Below are positions 1-7,345 of a stretch of DNA of 36,468 bases, in pieces (the first letter of the stretch is position 1; the number at the start of each line of letters is the position of its first letter). Source of the stretch: Micromonospora noduli (GTDB lineage Bacteria; Actinomycetota; Actinomycetes; Mycobacteriales; Micromonosporaceae); NCBI RefSeq assembly GCF_003264365.1, contig NZ_PYAK01000059.1, forward strand, positions 1 to 36,468, written 5' to 3'. The notes under the pieces are model-generated. The model searched no databases. It saw nothing but the letters and a program-made list of their open reading frames with translations, and was not told the DNA's origin. The position numbers and the translations under genes are program-made.

Positions 1-60
1 AGCATGGCCGCCGCCGCGCCGACGGCGGGGTCCGCTGGTCGGCGCGGCGGCGGCCATGCT
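1..60. repeat. perfect 23-bp inverted repeat with 14-nt loop
   Basis: Bases 1-23 are the exact reverse complement of bases 38-60, separated by 14 nt (24-37). The outer ends read AGCATGGCC and GGCCATGCT. The repeat sits exactly at the window edge and inside an open reading frame. It may be a true hairpin or a fold-back at a contig end. Confidence 0.9.
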
Positions 61-451
61 GGTCGCGCTGGTCGGGCTCGGCGCGGCGCTGGCCGCGACG
101 CGTAACGTCGGCGACGACCCGGCGGTCAATCTGCCGGCCACCTCGCCGACGGTGGCACCGAGCGGCCCCGTCGACCTGCCCGCGGCGAACGAGCAGATCA
201 CCAGCGTCGAGCCGGGCCGGCCGGACCGGCCGCACGTCACCGGCAACTCCCCGTCCGCGTCGGTCTCCGCCACGCCGAGCCTGCAGCCGAGCCAGACCGC
301 CAACTCGCCGACGCCGACGGTGGGCGTCACCACGGCGCCGCCCACCAGCGCGGCGCCCACCACGGCCGCGCCGCCGACGACCAGCGCGCCTCCTGATCCA
401 CCCGCCACCTCCAGCCCGCCTGTCGATCCCGAGGTGCCGGCGGAAGGTTGA
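2..451 (+). CDS. C-terminal part of a membrane-anchored Pro/Thr/Ser-rich protein (5' truncated by window)
   Basis: The reading frame is open from base 2, so the gene probably begins before the window; an internal ATG at 56 is only a methionine inside the membrane segment. What is visible is a basic stretch (RRRR near codons 6-9), one hydrophobic helix (about bases 35-100, GAAAAMLVALVGLGAALAA), and then about 110 residues of low-complexity Pro/Thr/Ser/Ala sequence ending in PEVPAEG. This suggests a cytoplasmic N-terminal region outside the window, one membrane pass and an extended extracellular tail. I do not recognise the family. The first 60 bases also form a perfect 23-bp inverted repeat, so the leftmost part of this frame could be an assembly artefact. 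Confidence 0.55.
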   Translation, partial: AWPPPRRRRGPLVGAAAAMLVALVGLGAALAATRNVGDDPAVNLPATSPTVAPSGPVDLPAANEQITSVEPGRPDRPHVTGNSPSASVSATPSLQPSQTANSPTPTVGVTTAPPTSAAPTTAAPPTTSAPPDPPATSSPPVDPEVPAEG

Positions 452-576
452 GCCGCGCGCTGTGGCCGACCCCCGTCAGTCCCACCAGCACCGATATCCC
501 CAAAACGGACTTACGACGCCGAAGACGCCTCTAGGCTCTCAGCAGGCTATTTACACCATCTGCTGCGGGAGCCTGG

Positions 577-1839
577 GTGAGCGCTGAAAAGCTGGTCGTG
601 ATCGGTCAGGGGTACGTCGGACTGCCGCTGGCCATGCGGGCCGTCGAGGCGGGGCTCGACGTGGTCGGTCTCGACGTCGACGCCGACCGGGTGAAGCGTC
701 TCGCCTCCGGCGAGTCGTTCGTCGAGGACATTCGGGCCGACCAGCTGGGCCGCGCGTTGGGCAGCGGCCGCTACCACCCCAGCACGGAGTACAGCGACGC
801 TGACGAGTTCGACATCTGCGTCATCACTGTGCCGACCCCGCTGCGCGACGGGACCCCGGACCTGAGCTTCGTCGAGCAGGCCGGAATCGGTATCGGCCCA
901 TACGTACGCCCGGGCTGCACGGTGATCCTGGAATCGACCACCTACCCGGGCACCACCGAGGAGCTGCTGCGCCCGCTGTTGGAGTCGGCCAGCGGCCTGA
1001 CCAGCCCCGGTGACTTCCACCTCGGCTACAGCCCCGAGCGGATCGACCCCGGCAACCCGACGTGGCGACTGGAGAACACCCCGAAGGTCGTCTCCGGTGT
1101 GGACCCGGCGGCGTTGGCCCGGGTGGACGAGTTCTACCAGCGCCTCGTGGAACGCACCGTACCGGTGGACTCCACCCGCGTCGCCGAGCTGACCAAGCTG
1201 ATCGAGAACACCTTCCGCCAGGTCAACATCGCGCTGATCAACGAGCTGACCATGCTCTCGCACCACCTCGACATCGACGTCTGGCAGGCGATCGACGCCG
1301 CCTCGACCAAACCGTTCGGCTTCATGCCGTTCCGGCCCGGCCCCGGCGTCGGCGGGCACTGCCTGCCGATCGATCCGTGCTACCTGTCCTGGCAGGTCAA
1401 GCGCCGCCTCGGTCGGCAGTTCCGGTTCATCGAGCTGGCCAACGACGTCAACCACGAGATGCCCGAACACGTCGCGCAGCGGATCATGGGAGGGCTGAAC
1501 CGGGACGGTCGTGCCGTCAGCGGTGCCCGGCTACTGCTGCTCGGTCTGGCGTACAAGAAGAACACCGGCGACATGCGCGACTCCCCCGCCGTGGACGTGG
1601 CCCGTCGGTTGCAGGCCCTCGGCGCCGAGGTGCACGCCGTCGAGCCGTACGCCGAGGCGCACCAGATCCCCGCCGGGGTCACAGTGGTCGGGCTCAGCGA
1701 GCGTGAGGTGCGTGCGGCCGACGCGGTGGTGGTGGTCACCGACCATGACACCTTCGACTACGACCTCGTGGTCAGGCACGCCCGCTACATCTTCGACACC
1801 CGTAACCGGTGCGTCGGCCCGATGGTCGAGCGCCTGTAG
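577..1839 (+). CDS. UDP-glucose/GDP-mannose dehydrogenase family protein (nucleotide-sugar dehydrogenase)
   Basis: This is a predicted cytosolic NAD-dependent enzyme that oxidises C6 of a nucleotide sugar to the uronic acid, feeding cell-surface or secondary-metabolite glycans. The GTG-started protein is 420 aa, normal for the family. The NAD-binding loop GQGYVG is at residues 10-15, and the conserved YSPERIDPGN is at 151-160. The catalytic cysteine is Cys262, in GVGGHCLPIDP. The C-terminal nucleotide-sugar binding domain begins near residue 315 (LLLLGLAYKKNTGDMRDSP). The HCLPIDP form and sequence style resemble WecC-type (UDP-N-acetylmannosamine) dehydrogenases more than classical Ugd, but substrate cannot be fixed from sequence. 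It stands alone, 125 bp after the preceding frame, and converges on the permease gene. Confidence 0.93.
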   Translation: MSAEKLVVIGQGYVGLPLAMRAVEAGLDVVGLDVDADRVKRLASGESFVEDIRADQLGRALGSGRYHPSTEYSDADEFDICVITVPTPLRDGTPDLSFVEQAGIGIGPYVRPGCTVILESTTYPGTTEELLRPLLESASGLTSPGDFHLGYSPERIDPGNPTWRLENTPKVVSGVDPAALARVDEFYQRLVERTVPVDSTRVAELTKLIENTFRQVNIALINELTMLSHHLDIDVWQAIDAASTKPFGFMPFRPGPGVGGHCLPIDPCYLSWQVKRRLGRQFRFIELANDVNHEMPEHVAQRIMGGLNRDGRAVSGARLLLLGLAYKKNTGDMRDSPAVDVARRLQALGAEVHAVEPYAEAHQIPAGVTVVGLSEREVRAADAVVVVTDHDTFDYDLVVRHARYIFDTRNRCVGPMVERL

Positions 1840-1847
1840 ACCCGGCA

Positions 1848-1895
1848 CCGCTGGCCGGTCCCGCCGCCGGGGAAGATGGCGGGGCCGGCCGGCGG
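1848..1895. terminator. bidirectional hairpin terminator between convergent genes
   Basis: An 18-bp stem (1848-1865 with 1878-1895, two G-U wobbles on one strand) encloses a 12-nt loop. It starts 8 bp after the dehydrogenase stop and precedes the end of the convergent permease gene. There is no T-tract, as is common in GC-rich actinomycetes. Confidence 0.7.
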
Positions 1896-1947
1896 ATGTC
1901 CGTCCGGTCACCGGGGGGAGACCCGGCTGGTCCGGACCGCGACCGGC

Positions 1948-4422
1948 TCACTGGTCGGCGAGCGCCTCGACGACCGGGCGGGACAGCGCTCGGCGGGCCG
2001 GCAGCACCGAGGCGAGCAGGGCGGCGAGGACCGCGACACCGAGGATCAGCCCGAGCTGGCCGAGCGGCAGCACCACGTGGAAGTCGCCGCCGAGGCGGTC
2101 CAGCAGGGCCATGGTGGACGCGCTGACTCCGGTGCCGAGCCCGACCCCGAGCACCGCGCCGACCAGCGCCATCAGCACCGCCTCGACCGCCAGGACCGCC
2201 CGCATCCGCCCTCGGGTGAGCCCGACCGCCCGCAGCACGGCGTTCTCCCTGGTCCGTTCGACCACCGAGAGGCTCAGGGTGTTCGCCACGCCGACCAGGG
2301 CGATCACCACGGCCAGACCGAGCAGCGCGGTGACGAAGGCGAGCAGCATGTCCACAGTGCCGGTGAGCATCTTCTTGTAGGCGCCCTGGTCCATCAGGTT
2401 CACCGTCGGGTAGCGGCCCAGCACCGCGGTGATCGCGTCGCGGGCGCGCGCGGGGCCCACCCCGGCGGCGGGGTCGATCTCGGCCAGGTAGCCGCGCCGG
2501 GCGGGGAAGAGCGCGGTGAAGTCCTGGTCGGACAGGTCGATGACGTGACCCGCTGGCACCTCACCGCTGGGGCTGTCGTCGGTCACCACGGCGGCCACCC
2601 GGAACGACCTCCCCCCGACGGTCACCGGGGAGCCGACCTGCCAACCGCGGGCCCGCGCCAACCCGCGGTGCACCAGCACCTGCCCCGGCCCGACCCGCTC
2701 GGCGTCGCCGGACAGCACCCCGCTCAGCGTCCGGCCGACCAGCGCCGGGTGGGCCGCGCGGATCTCGACGTCGTCGACGACCGTGCTGCGCTGCTCGTGC
2801 ACCACACCCAGCTCGGGACGGGAGGCGAGCTCACCGACGAGCGCGGCCGGCAGGTCCTGACCGATTCCGCTGACCACGAAGTCCGTCCCGATCTGGGCGT
2901 CCACGCTGCGCTCGATGCCGTCCTTGGTGCTGCGCGCGCCGACCATGAACGCCGAGACCAGTCCGATACCGATCACCAGCGCGGTGGCGGTCGCGGCGAC
3001 CCGCCGCGGATTGCGCACCGTGTTGCTGACCGCCAGCTCACCGATGGTGCCGAGCACTCGTCGGACCGGCCAGCCGAACACCCGGGCCAGCGCGGGGACG
3101 AGCACCGGCCCGAACAGCACGATCCCGAAGAAGGTGAGCACCCCACCGACCGCCACCAGTAGCAGCTGACCGGCGCTGGCGGCGCCGGCCAGCGCGGCCA
3201 CACCGACGGCGAGGACCACCGCGCCGATGCTCAACCGAACCCGACCGGCACCCTGGCTGGGCTGCACCGCGGCGTCGGTGAGCGCGGCCACCGGGGCGAT
3301 CCGCGTCCCCCGCCAGGCCGGCAGCAGGGCGGCGCACACGGTGAGCCCGGTGCCCAGCAGCAGGCCGGTGAGCACTGTCGAACCGTTCACGGTCAGCCCA
3401 CCGGTGACCGGCACGTCCAGTCGGGACAGCAGCAGCCGCAATCCGGCGGCGAGGGCCACCCCGAGCAGCACCCCGAGCGCGGAGGCGACAAGCCCCAGCA
3501 CCGCCGACTCCAGCAGCGTGGACCGGAAGACCTGTCCCCGGGTGGCACCGATCAGGCGCAGCAGCGCGGTCCGTCGGGTGCGCTGGGCCAGCACGATCGC
3601 GAAGGTGTTGGCGATCACGAAGCCGGCCACCACGACCGCGACCCCCACGAAGATCAACAGCAGCATGCGGAACTGTTCCACGTTGCGGACCGCGTCCTCC
3701 ACGGCCTCGTCGAGGATCTGCTGGCGACTCTTCACTGTGGCTTCGGCGCCGGAGGCGGCCCGAACCTTCTCGGTCAGCGCCGCGACGTCGGCGCCCGGTC
3801 GGGCCGCCACCATGATCCGGCCGTAGCCGCGCTCGCCGGTGAGGGCCAGGGCGTCCGGCCCGACCAGGCCGACGAACGGACCGCCGACGTCGCGGGCGGT
3901 GCCGGCCACGTCGACGGTGCCCACCAGGGTGTACGGGCGGGCCGCCCCGCCGGTGGCGCCGATCCGGACCGCCGCGCCGAGCCCGAAGCCCTGCTCGGCC
4001 GCCGTCGGCGCGTCGAGCACCACCTCGCCGGCCCGGTCGGGCAACCGGCCGGCCACCACGTCGTACGAGCGCAGCGCGTCCTCGGTGGGGATGGCGACGA
4101 GCATGGTGAAGCCGAGCACCGGCCGACCGTCGGCTCCGACGATCCCGGCGGTGTTGGTCAGCTCACCGGCGGCGGCGGCCACCCCGTCGACCGCCCGCAC
4201 CCGGTCGACCAGTGCCGGGGGCAACACCTCTCGGCCGGCTGAGTAGACCCCCAGGTCGGTGTGGCGGTCGAAGGTGCCGGCCCGCTCGTACGCCCCGGCG
4301 CGCATCCCGTCCACGAAGATCATCGTGCCGGCGACGAACGCGACGCCGAGCACGACGGCGAGCGCCGAGAGCAGCATGCGCAGCGCCTCGGCGCGCAGCG
4401 AACGCAGGGTCAGGCGGATCAT
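1948..4422 (-). CDS. FtsX/MacB-type ABC transporter permease (fused double-domain)
   Basis: This 824-aa integral membrane protein has the full duplicated architecture. TM1 is at about 15-36, then an extracellular MacB-like periplasmic-core region, then FtsX domain 1 at about 250-380 (LLRLIGATRGQVFRSTLLESA). A central TM pair follows at about 400-450, then a second extracellular region and FtsX domain 2 at about 690-824 (AVLRAVGLTRGRMRAVLAVEA). Such permeases work with an MJ0796-like ATPase in lipoprotein or peptide export and antimicrobial-peptide resistance. No ATPase gene is adjacent, which is unusual. The gene lies 147 bp downstream of a response regulator on the same strand, behind a perfect palindrome, so regulation by that pair is likely. 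GGGAG lies 6 nt before the ATG at 4422. Confidence 0.92.
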   Translation of the reverse strand: MIRLTLRSLRAEALRMLLSALAVVLGVAFVAGTMIFVDGMRAGAYERAGTFDRHTDLGVYSAGREVLPPALVDRVRAVDGVAAAAGELTNTAGIVGADGRPVLGFTMLVAIPTEDALRSYDVVAGRLPDRAGEVVLDAPTAAEQGFGLGAAVRIGATGGAARPYTLVGTVDVAGTARDVGGPFVGLVGPDALALTGERGYGRIMVAARPGADVAALTEKVRAASGAEATVKSRQQILDEAVEDAVRNVEQFRMLLLIFVGVAVVVAGFVIANTFAIVLAQRTRRTALLRLIGATRGQVFRSTLLESAVLGLVASALGVLLGVALAAGLRLLLSRLDVPVTGGLTVNGSTVLTGLLLGTGLTVCAALLPAWRGTRIAPVAALTDAAVQPSQGAGRVRLSIGAVVLAVGVAALAGAASAGQLLLVAVGGVLTFFGIVLFGPVLVPALARVFGWPVRRVLGTIGELAVSNTVRNPRRVAATATALVIGIGLVSAFMVGARSTKDGIERSVDAQIGTDFVVSGIGQDLPAALVGELASRPELGVVHEQRSTVVDDVEIRAAHPALVGRTLSGVLSGDAERVGPGQVLVHRGLARARGWQVGSPVTVGGRSFRVAAVVTDDSPSGEVPAGHVIDLSDQDFTALFPARRGYLAEIDPAAGVGPARARDAITAVLGRYPTVNLMDQGAYKKMLTGTVDMLLAFVTALLGLAVVIALVGVANTLSLSVVERTRENAVLRAVGLTRGRMRAVLAVEAVLMALVGAVLGVGLGTGVSASTMALLDRLGGDFHVVLPLGQLGLILGVAVLAALLASVLPARRALSRPVVEALADQ

Positions 4423-4546
4423 GCGGGGCTCCCGGTGCAGGTGGCGGATCGGACCCCTCCGACGCTATGGCCGGCACCGGTCTGTCGATCTCCACCTGCG
4501 CGCTCGACCTGCGTGCGCCCCGGGTCGCGGTGCGCCCTCCGGCCGC

Positions 4547-4562
4547 TACGACCCAGGTCGTA
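4547..4562. promoter_or_regulatory. perfect palindrome (7-2-7), candidate response-regulator operator
   Basis: TACGACC-CA-GGTCGTA lies just after the response regulator stop and 125 bp upstream of the permease ATG. NarL/FixJ-type regulators usually bind short dyads of this kind. A weak promoter-like TCGACA...TAGCGT is found between this site and the permease start on the minus strand. Binding is inferred. Confidence 0.55.
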
Positions 4563-4569
4563 CACGGTG

Positions 4570-5235
4570 TCATCCGCCGGGCGTGACCAGCCCGCTCTCG
4601 TACGCCAGGACCACCGCCTGGACCCGGTCGCGCAGCTGGAGTTTCGCCAGGATCCGCCCGACGTGGGTCTTCACCGTCGCCTCGGCCACATGCACCCGGG
4701 CGGCGATCTCCGCGTTGGACAGCCCCTGGGCGACCAGCAGCAGCACCTCCCGTTCTCGTTCGGTGAGCTGCGCGAGTCGAGGGTCGGCGCTCGGGGCGGC
4801 GCCGAGCTGCCCGGCGAACCGGTCCAGCAGGCGTCGGGTGATCGACGGAGCCACCACCGAGTCGCCCTGGGCCACCACCCGGATCGCCGCCAGCAGCTCC
4901 TCCGGCGGGACGTTCTTGAGCAGGAAACCACTCGCCCCGGCCTGCAACGCCGCGAACGCGTCCGCCTCGGTGTCGAAGGTGGTCAGCACCAGCACCCGAG
5001 GGCCACCCTCGGGCCGCTCGGCGCAGAGTCGACGGGTCGCCTCCACCCCGTCCATGGTGGGCATCCGGATGTCCATCACGACCACGTCGGCCTCGGTGCG
5101 GGCGAGCACCCGCAGGGCGTCCGCGCCGTCGATCGCCTCCCCGACGACCTCCAGGTCGGGCTGGGATTCCAGCACCATCCGGAAACCGGCGCGGACCAGC
5201 GCCTGGTCGTCCACGATCACTACCCGGACCGTCAT
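4570..5235 (-). CDS. NarL/FixJ-family response regulator
   Basis: This 221-aa DNA-binding regulator has an N-terminal receiver with acidic pair D9/D10, phospho-acceptor D55 (VVVMDIRMPTMDG), a switch Thr in VLVLTTFD and Lys in GFLLKNVPPEE. The C-terminal LuxR-type helix-turn-helix covers about residues 152-215 (LTEREREVLLLVAQG, then NAEIAARVHVAEATVKTHVG). Its ATG overlaps the kinase stop as ATGA, so the two are translationally coupled and form a cognate pair. The downstream permease gene and the palindrome at 4547-4562 are the obvious targets. Confidence 0.96.
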   Translation of the reverse strand: MTVRVVIVDDQALVRAGFRMVLESQPDLEVVGEAIDGADALRVLARTEADVVVMDIRMPTMDGVEATRRLCAERPEGGPRVLVLTTFDTEADAFAALQAGASGFLLKNVPPEELLAAIRVVAQGDSVVAPSITRRLLDRFAGQLGAAPSADPRLAQLTEREREVLLLVAQGLSNAEIAARVHVAEATVKTHVGRILAKLQLRDRVQAVVLAYESGLVTPGG

Positions 5236-6452
5236 GCCGCGATCACCTCCGTTGCCGGCTCTGACGGTAGCGGCAGCCGAACCTCGACCTGCCAGCCCCC
5301 GGTCAGCCGGGGACCGGCGGTGAGGCTGCCGTCGTACACCGTCACCCGCTCCCGCATGCCGAGCAGGCCGTGACCGCCGGACGGCGCCGGGCTGACCAGC
5401 GGGCGGCCGCGGCCGTCGTCGACCACCCGGACCATGACGGCCTCGGCGGTGTACGACAGGAAGACCTCGACGCCGGCGCCGACGCCGGCGTGCTTGAGCG
5501 CGTTGGTCAACGCCTCCTGCACCACCCGGTAGACGGTCAGCTCCAGGCCCGGCGGCAGGGCCGGTGGCGCACCGGTGACGGTGCTGCGAACGTGCAGACC
5601 GGCGTCGTCGAACCGGGCCAGCAGGTCGGGCAGCTCGGCCAGCGCGAGGCGCCGGTGCTCGGGGTCGGCCGCCACCGCCAGCCCGTCGGCACCGTCCGCA
5701 CCGGCCGGGCCGGCGTCGCGCAGAACGCCGACCAGGCGGCGCATCTCCTCCAGTGCCTGCCGGCCGGTGTCCGCGACCACCTTCACGGCGGTGCGCGCCT
5801 GGGCGGGGTCACGGTCGAGCATGAACCGGGCCCCGTCCGCCTGGACGATCATCACGGCCATGCTGTGGGCGACCACGTCGTGCAGCTCACGGGCGATCCG
5901 GGTGCGCTCCTCGGCGACCGCCGCCCGGGACTCGGCCTCTCGCTCGCGTTCCAGGGTGCTGGCCCGCTCCTCCAGGCTGAGCACGTAGAGCCGGCGGGTC
6001 CGCACGTTCAGCGCGACCAGCCACACCGCCCCGGTGACCAGCGCGTACCACAGCGCGGTCACCCACCACTGGATGACGTTGGGGGTCTGCGCTGCGGCCA
6101 GCAGCACGCCGACGGCCGCGACCGCGCCGGCCAGTACACCGTCGCGCAGCCGCCGGCCGTACTTCACCACGCTGTAGAGCGCGATCAGGACGGCCACGTC
6201 GTAGATGAGCGGACCCCAGCGGGCGATCACCTGGATCAGGGCGAGCACCGCGACCGCCACCGTCACCGCGCTCGGGTGGGTGCGACGGAACAGCAGCGCC
6301 ACCGCCATCCCCACGCCGACCGCCGTGGCCGCCCAACCGCCCGGCTGGTTCACCGCCGCGGCCAGGGAGACGAGGACCACCAGCAGAGCGACGGCCACGT
6401 CGAAGGCGACGCCGCGCAGCGGGCGACCGAACACTGTGCGTCTCACGGTCAC
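5232..6452 (-). CDS. DesK/NarX-class sensor histidine kinase (HisKA_3)
   Basis: This 406-aa membrane kinase starts with GTG. The N-terminal third holds about five hydrophobic helices (residues about 14-35, 42-56, 63-78, 85-96, 106-150) with short loops and no large extracellular domain, so it probably senses a membrane or intramembrane signal. A short coiled coil follows (about 158-185). The HisKA_3 dimerisation motif RIARELHDVVAHS carries the phospho-acceptor His191. The HATPase_c domain has an N-box (ALTNALKHA) and glycine boxes (DDGRGRPL, GGHGLLGMRERV). It overlaps the regulator gene by 4 bp (ATGA). With the permease it resembles antibiotic- or envelope-stress modules of Gram-positives. 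Confidence 0.95.
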   Translation of the reverse strand: MTVRRTVFGRPLRGVAFDVAVALLVVLVSLAAAVNQPGGWAATAVGVGMAVALLFRRTHPSAVTVAVAVLALIQVIARWGPLIYDVAVLIALYSVVKYGRRLRDGVLAGAVAAVGVLLAAAQTPNVIQWWVTALWYALVTGAVWLVALNVRTRRLYVLSLEERASTLEREREAESRAAVAEERTRIARELHDVVAHSMAVMIVQADGARFMLDRDPAQARTAVKVVADTGRQALEEMRRLVGVLRDAGPAGADGADGLAVAADPEHRRLALAELPDLLARFDDAGLHVRSTVTGAPPALPPGLELTVYRVVQEALTNALKHAGVGAGVEVFLSYTAEAVMVRVVDDGRGRPLVSPAPSGGHGLLGMRERVTVYDGSLTAGPRLTGGWQVEVRLPLPSEPATEVIAA

Positions 6453-6499
6453 CCAGCGTACGTGCCGGGATGCTCGCGCCTCGCGCCCCGCGCCCGGGC

Positions 6500-7207
6500 T
6501 CAGCCGCCGAGGACCTCGCGCATGCGGTCGATCTCGACGGTCTGCTCGGTGGCGACGGAGTTGGCGAACTCGTTGAGCGTCAGGTCGGAGCCGACAGTGA
6601 GCAGGTTGGTGGCCATCTCGATGGCGCCCTGGTGGTGCTCGGTCATCATCCGGACGAAGAGCCGGTCGAAGTCCGCGCCACGGGTCGCGGCGAGCTGTCG
6701 CATCGCCTCGGGCGACTGCATGCCGCGCATGGTGCCGTGGTCGTGCCCCTGCACCTCCGCCGGAAGGCCACGGGTCTGCAACCAGCCGCGCATCATGCCC
6801 ATCTCCGGCCCCTGGCTGGCCCGGATGCGCTCGGCGATGGCCCGGACGTCGGGGTCGGCGGCCCGGTCGGGGGCGAGCTCCGCCATCGCCAGGGCCTGCG
6901 CGTGGTGCGGGATCATCATCCGGACGAACCAGACGTCCAGCGAGTTGTGCGGGGCGGGACCGGCGTCGCGGACCTCGTGCGCCGGGCGGGTTGCCGCCGT
7001 CTCACCCGGACGGCCGGGCGCGATGACGGTCAGGTCGGTGGGGACGGGGCTGGCCGTGGGCGAGGCGGCGGAGGTGACGGGCGCGGAGACCGGCTGCGGT
7101 GCGCTCGTACCGGTGTCGCCGTCGAGGCGGATCACCATGAACACCACCAGCGGCAACACGAGAGCCAGTGTGACGACCGCCAGGATGCGTGCGCGCCGGT
7201 TGGTCAT
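6500..7207 (-). CDS. DUF305 domain protein, membrane-anchored or secreted
   Basis: The 235-aa protein has a basic start (MTNRRAR), a hydrophobic segment at about 8-26 (signal anchor), and a Ser/Thr/Pro-rich linker. The DUF305 domain (about 90-235) follows. It shows the duplicated ferritin-like four-helix pattern with His/Met pairs: RMMIPHHAQALAMAEL in the first half and RMMTEHHQGAIEMA in the second, plus GPEMGMMRGW and HDHGTMRGMQ. The His/Met richness suggests metal (possibly copper) binding outside the membrane; the true function is not established. It diverges from the LVIVD-repeat gene around a CRP-type box and lies 47 bp upstream of the kinase gene on the same strand, so partial co-transcription is possible. 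Confidence 0.93.
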   Translation of the reverse strand: MTNRRARILAVVTLALVLPLVVFMVIRLDGDTGTSAPQPVSAPVTSAASPTASPVPTDLTVIAPGRPGETAATRPAHEVRDAGPAPHNSLDVWFVRMMIPHHAQALAMAELAPDRAADPDVRAIAERIRASQGPEMGMMRGWLQTRGLPAEVQGHDHGTMRGMQSPEAMRQLAATRGADFDRLFVRMMTEHHQGAIEMATNLLTVGSDLTLNEFANSVATEQTVEIDRMREVLGG

Positions 7208-7265
7208 GGGCCACTCCCTGCAGTCGAGGTCACCGCGATGCTATCCATTGAAGAACCCGCTTTCA

Positions 7266-7281
7266 TGTGATCCAGCTCACA
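7266..7281. promoter_or_regulatory. CRP/GlxR-type operator, perfect consensus
   Basis: TGTGA-TCCAGC-TCACA matches TGTGA-N6-TCACA exactly in both half-sites (extended ATGTGA...TCACAT at 7265-7282). It lies 59 bp from the DUF305 start and 65 bp from the LVIVD gene start, centred in the divergent promoter region. The same half-sites recur at 35396-35411. Confidence 0.8.
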
Positions 7282-7345
7282 TCGACGTTCTTCGTCGGGC
7301 GGTAACGTGTCAACCATCGTCTCCCCCTTGCGAAGGGCCCCGCCG

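Noticed and set aside
7307..7345. GTG 7307 as start of the LVIVD gene
   Set aside because: It would add 13 residues ahead of a good signal peptide and lacks a ribosome site, while ATG 7346 has one at proper spacing.
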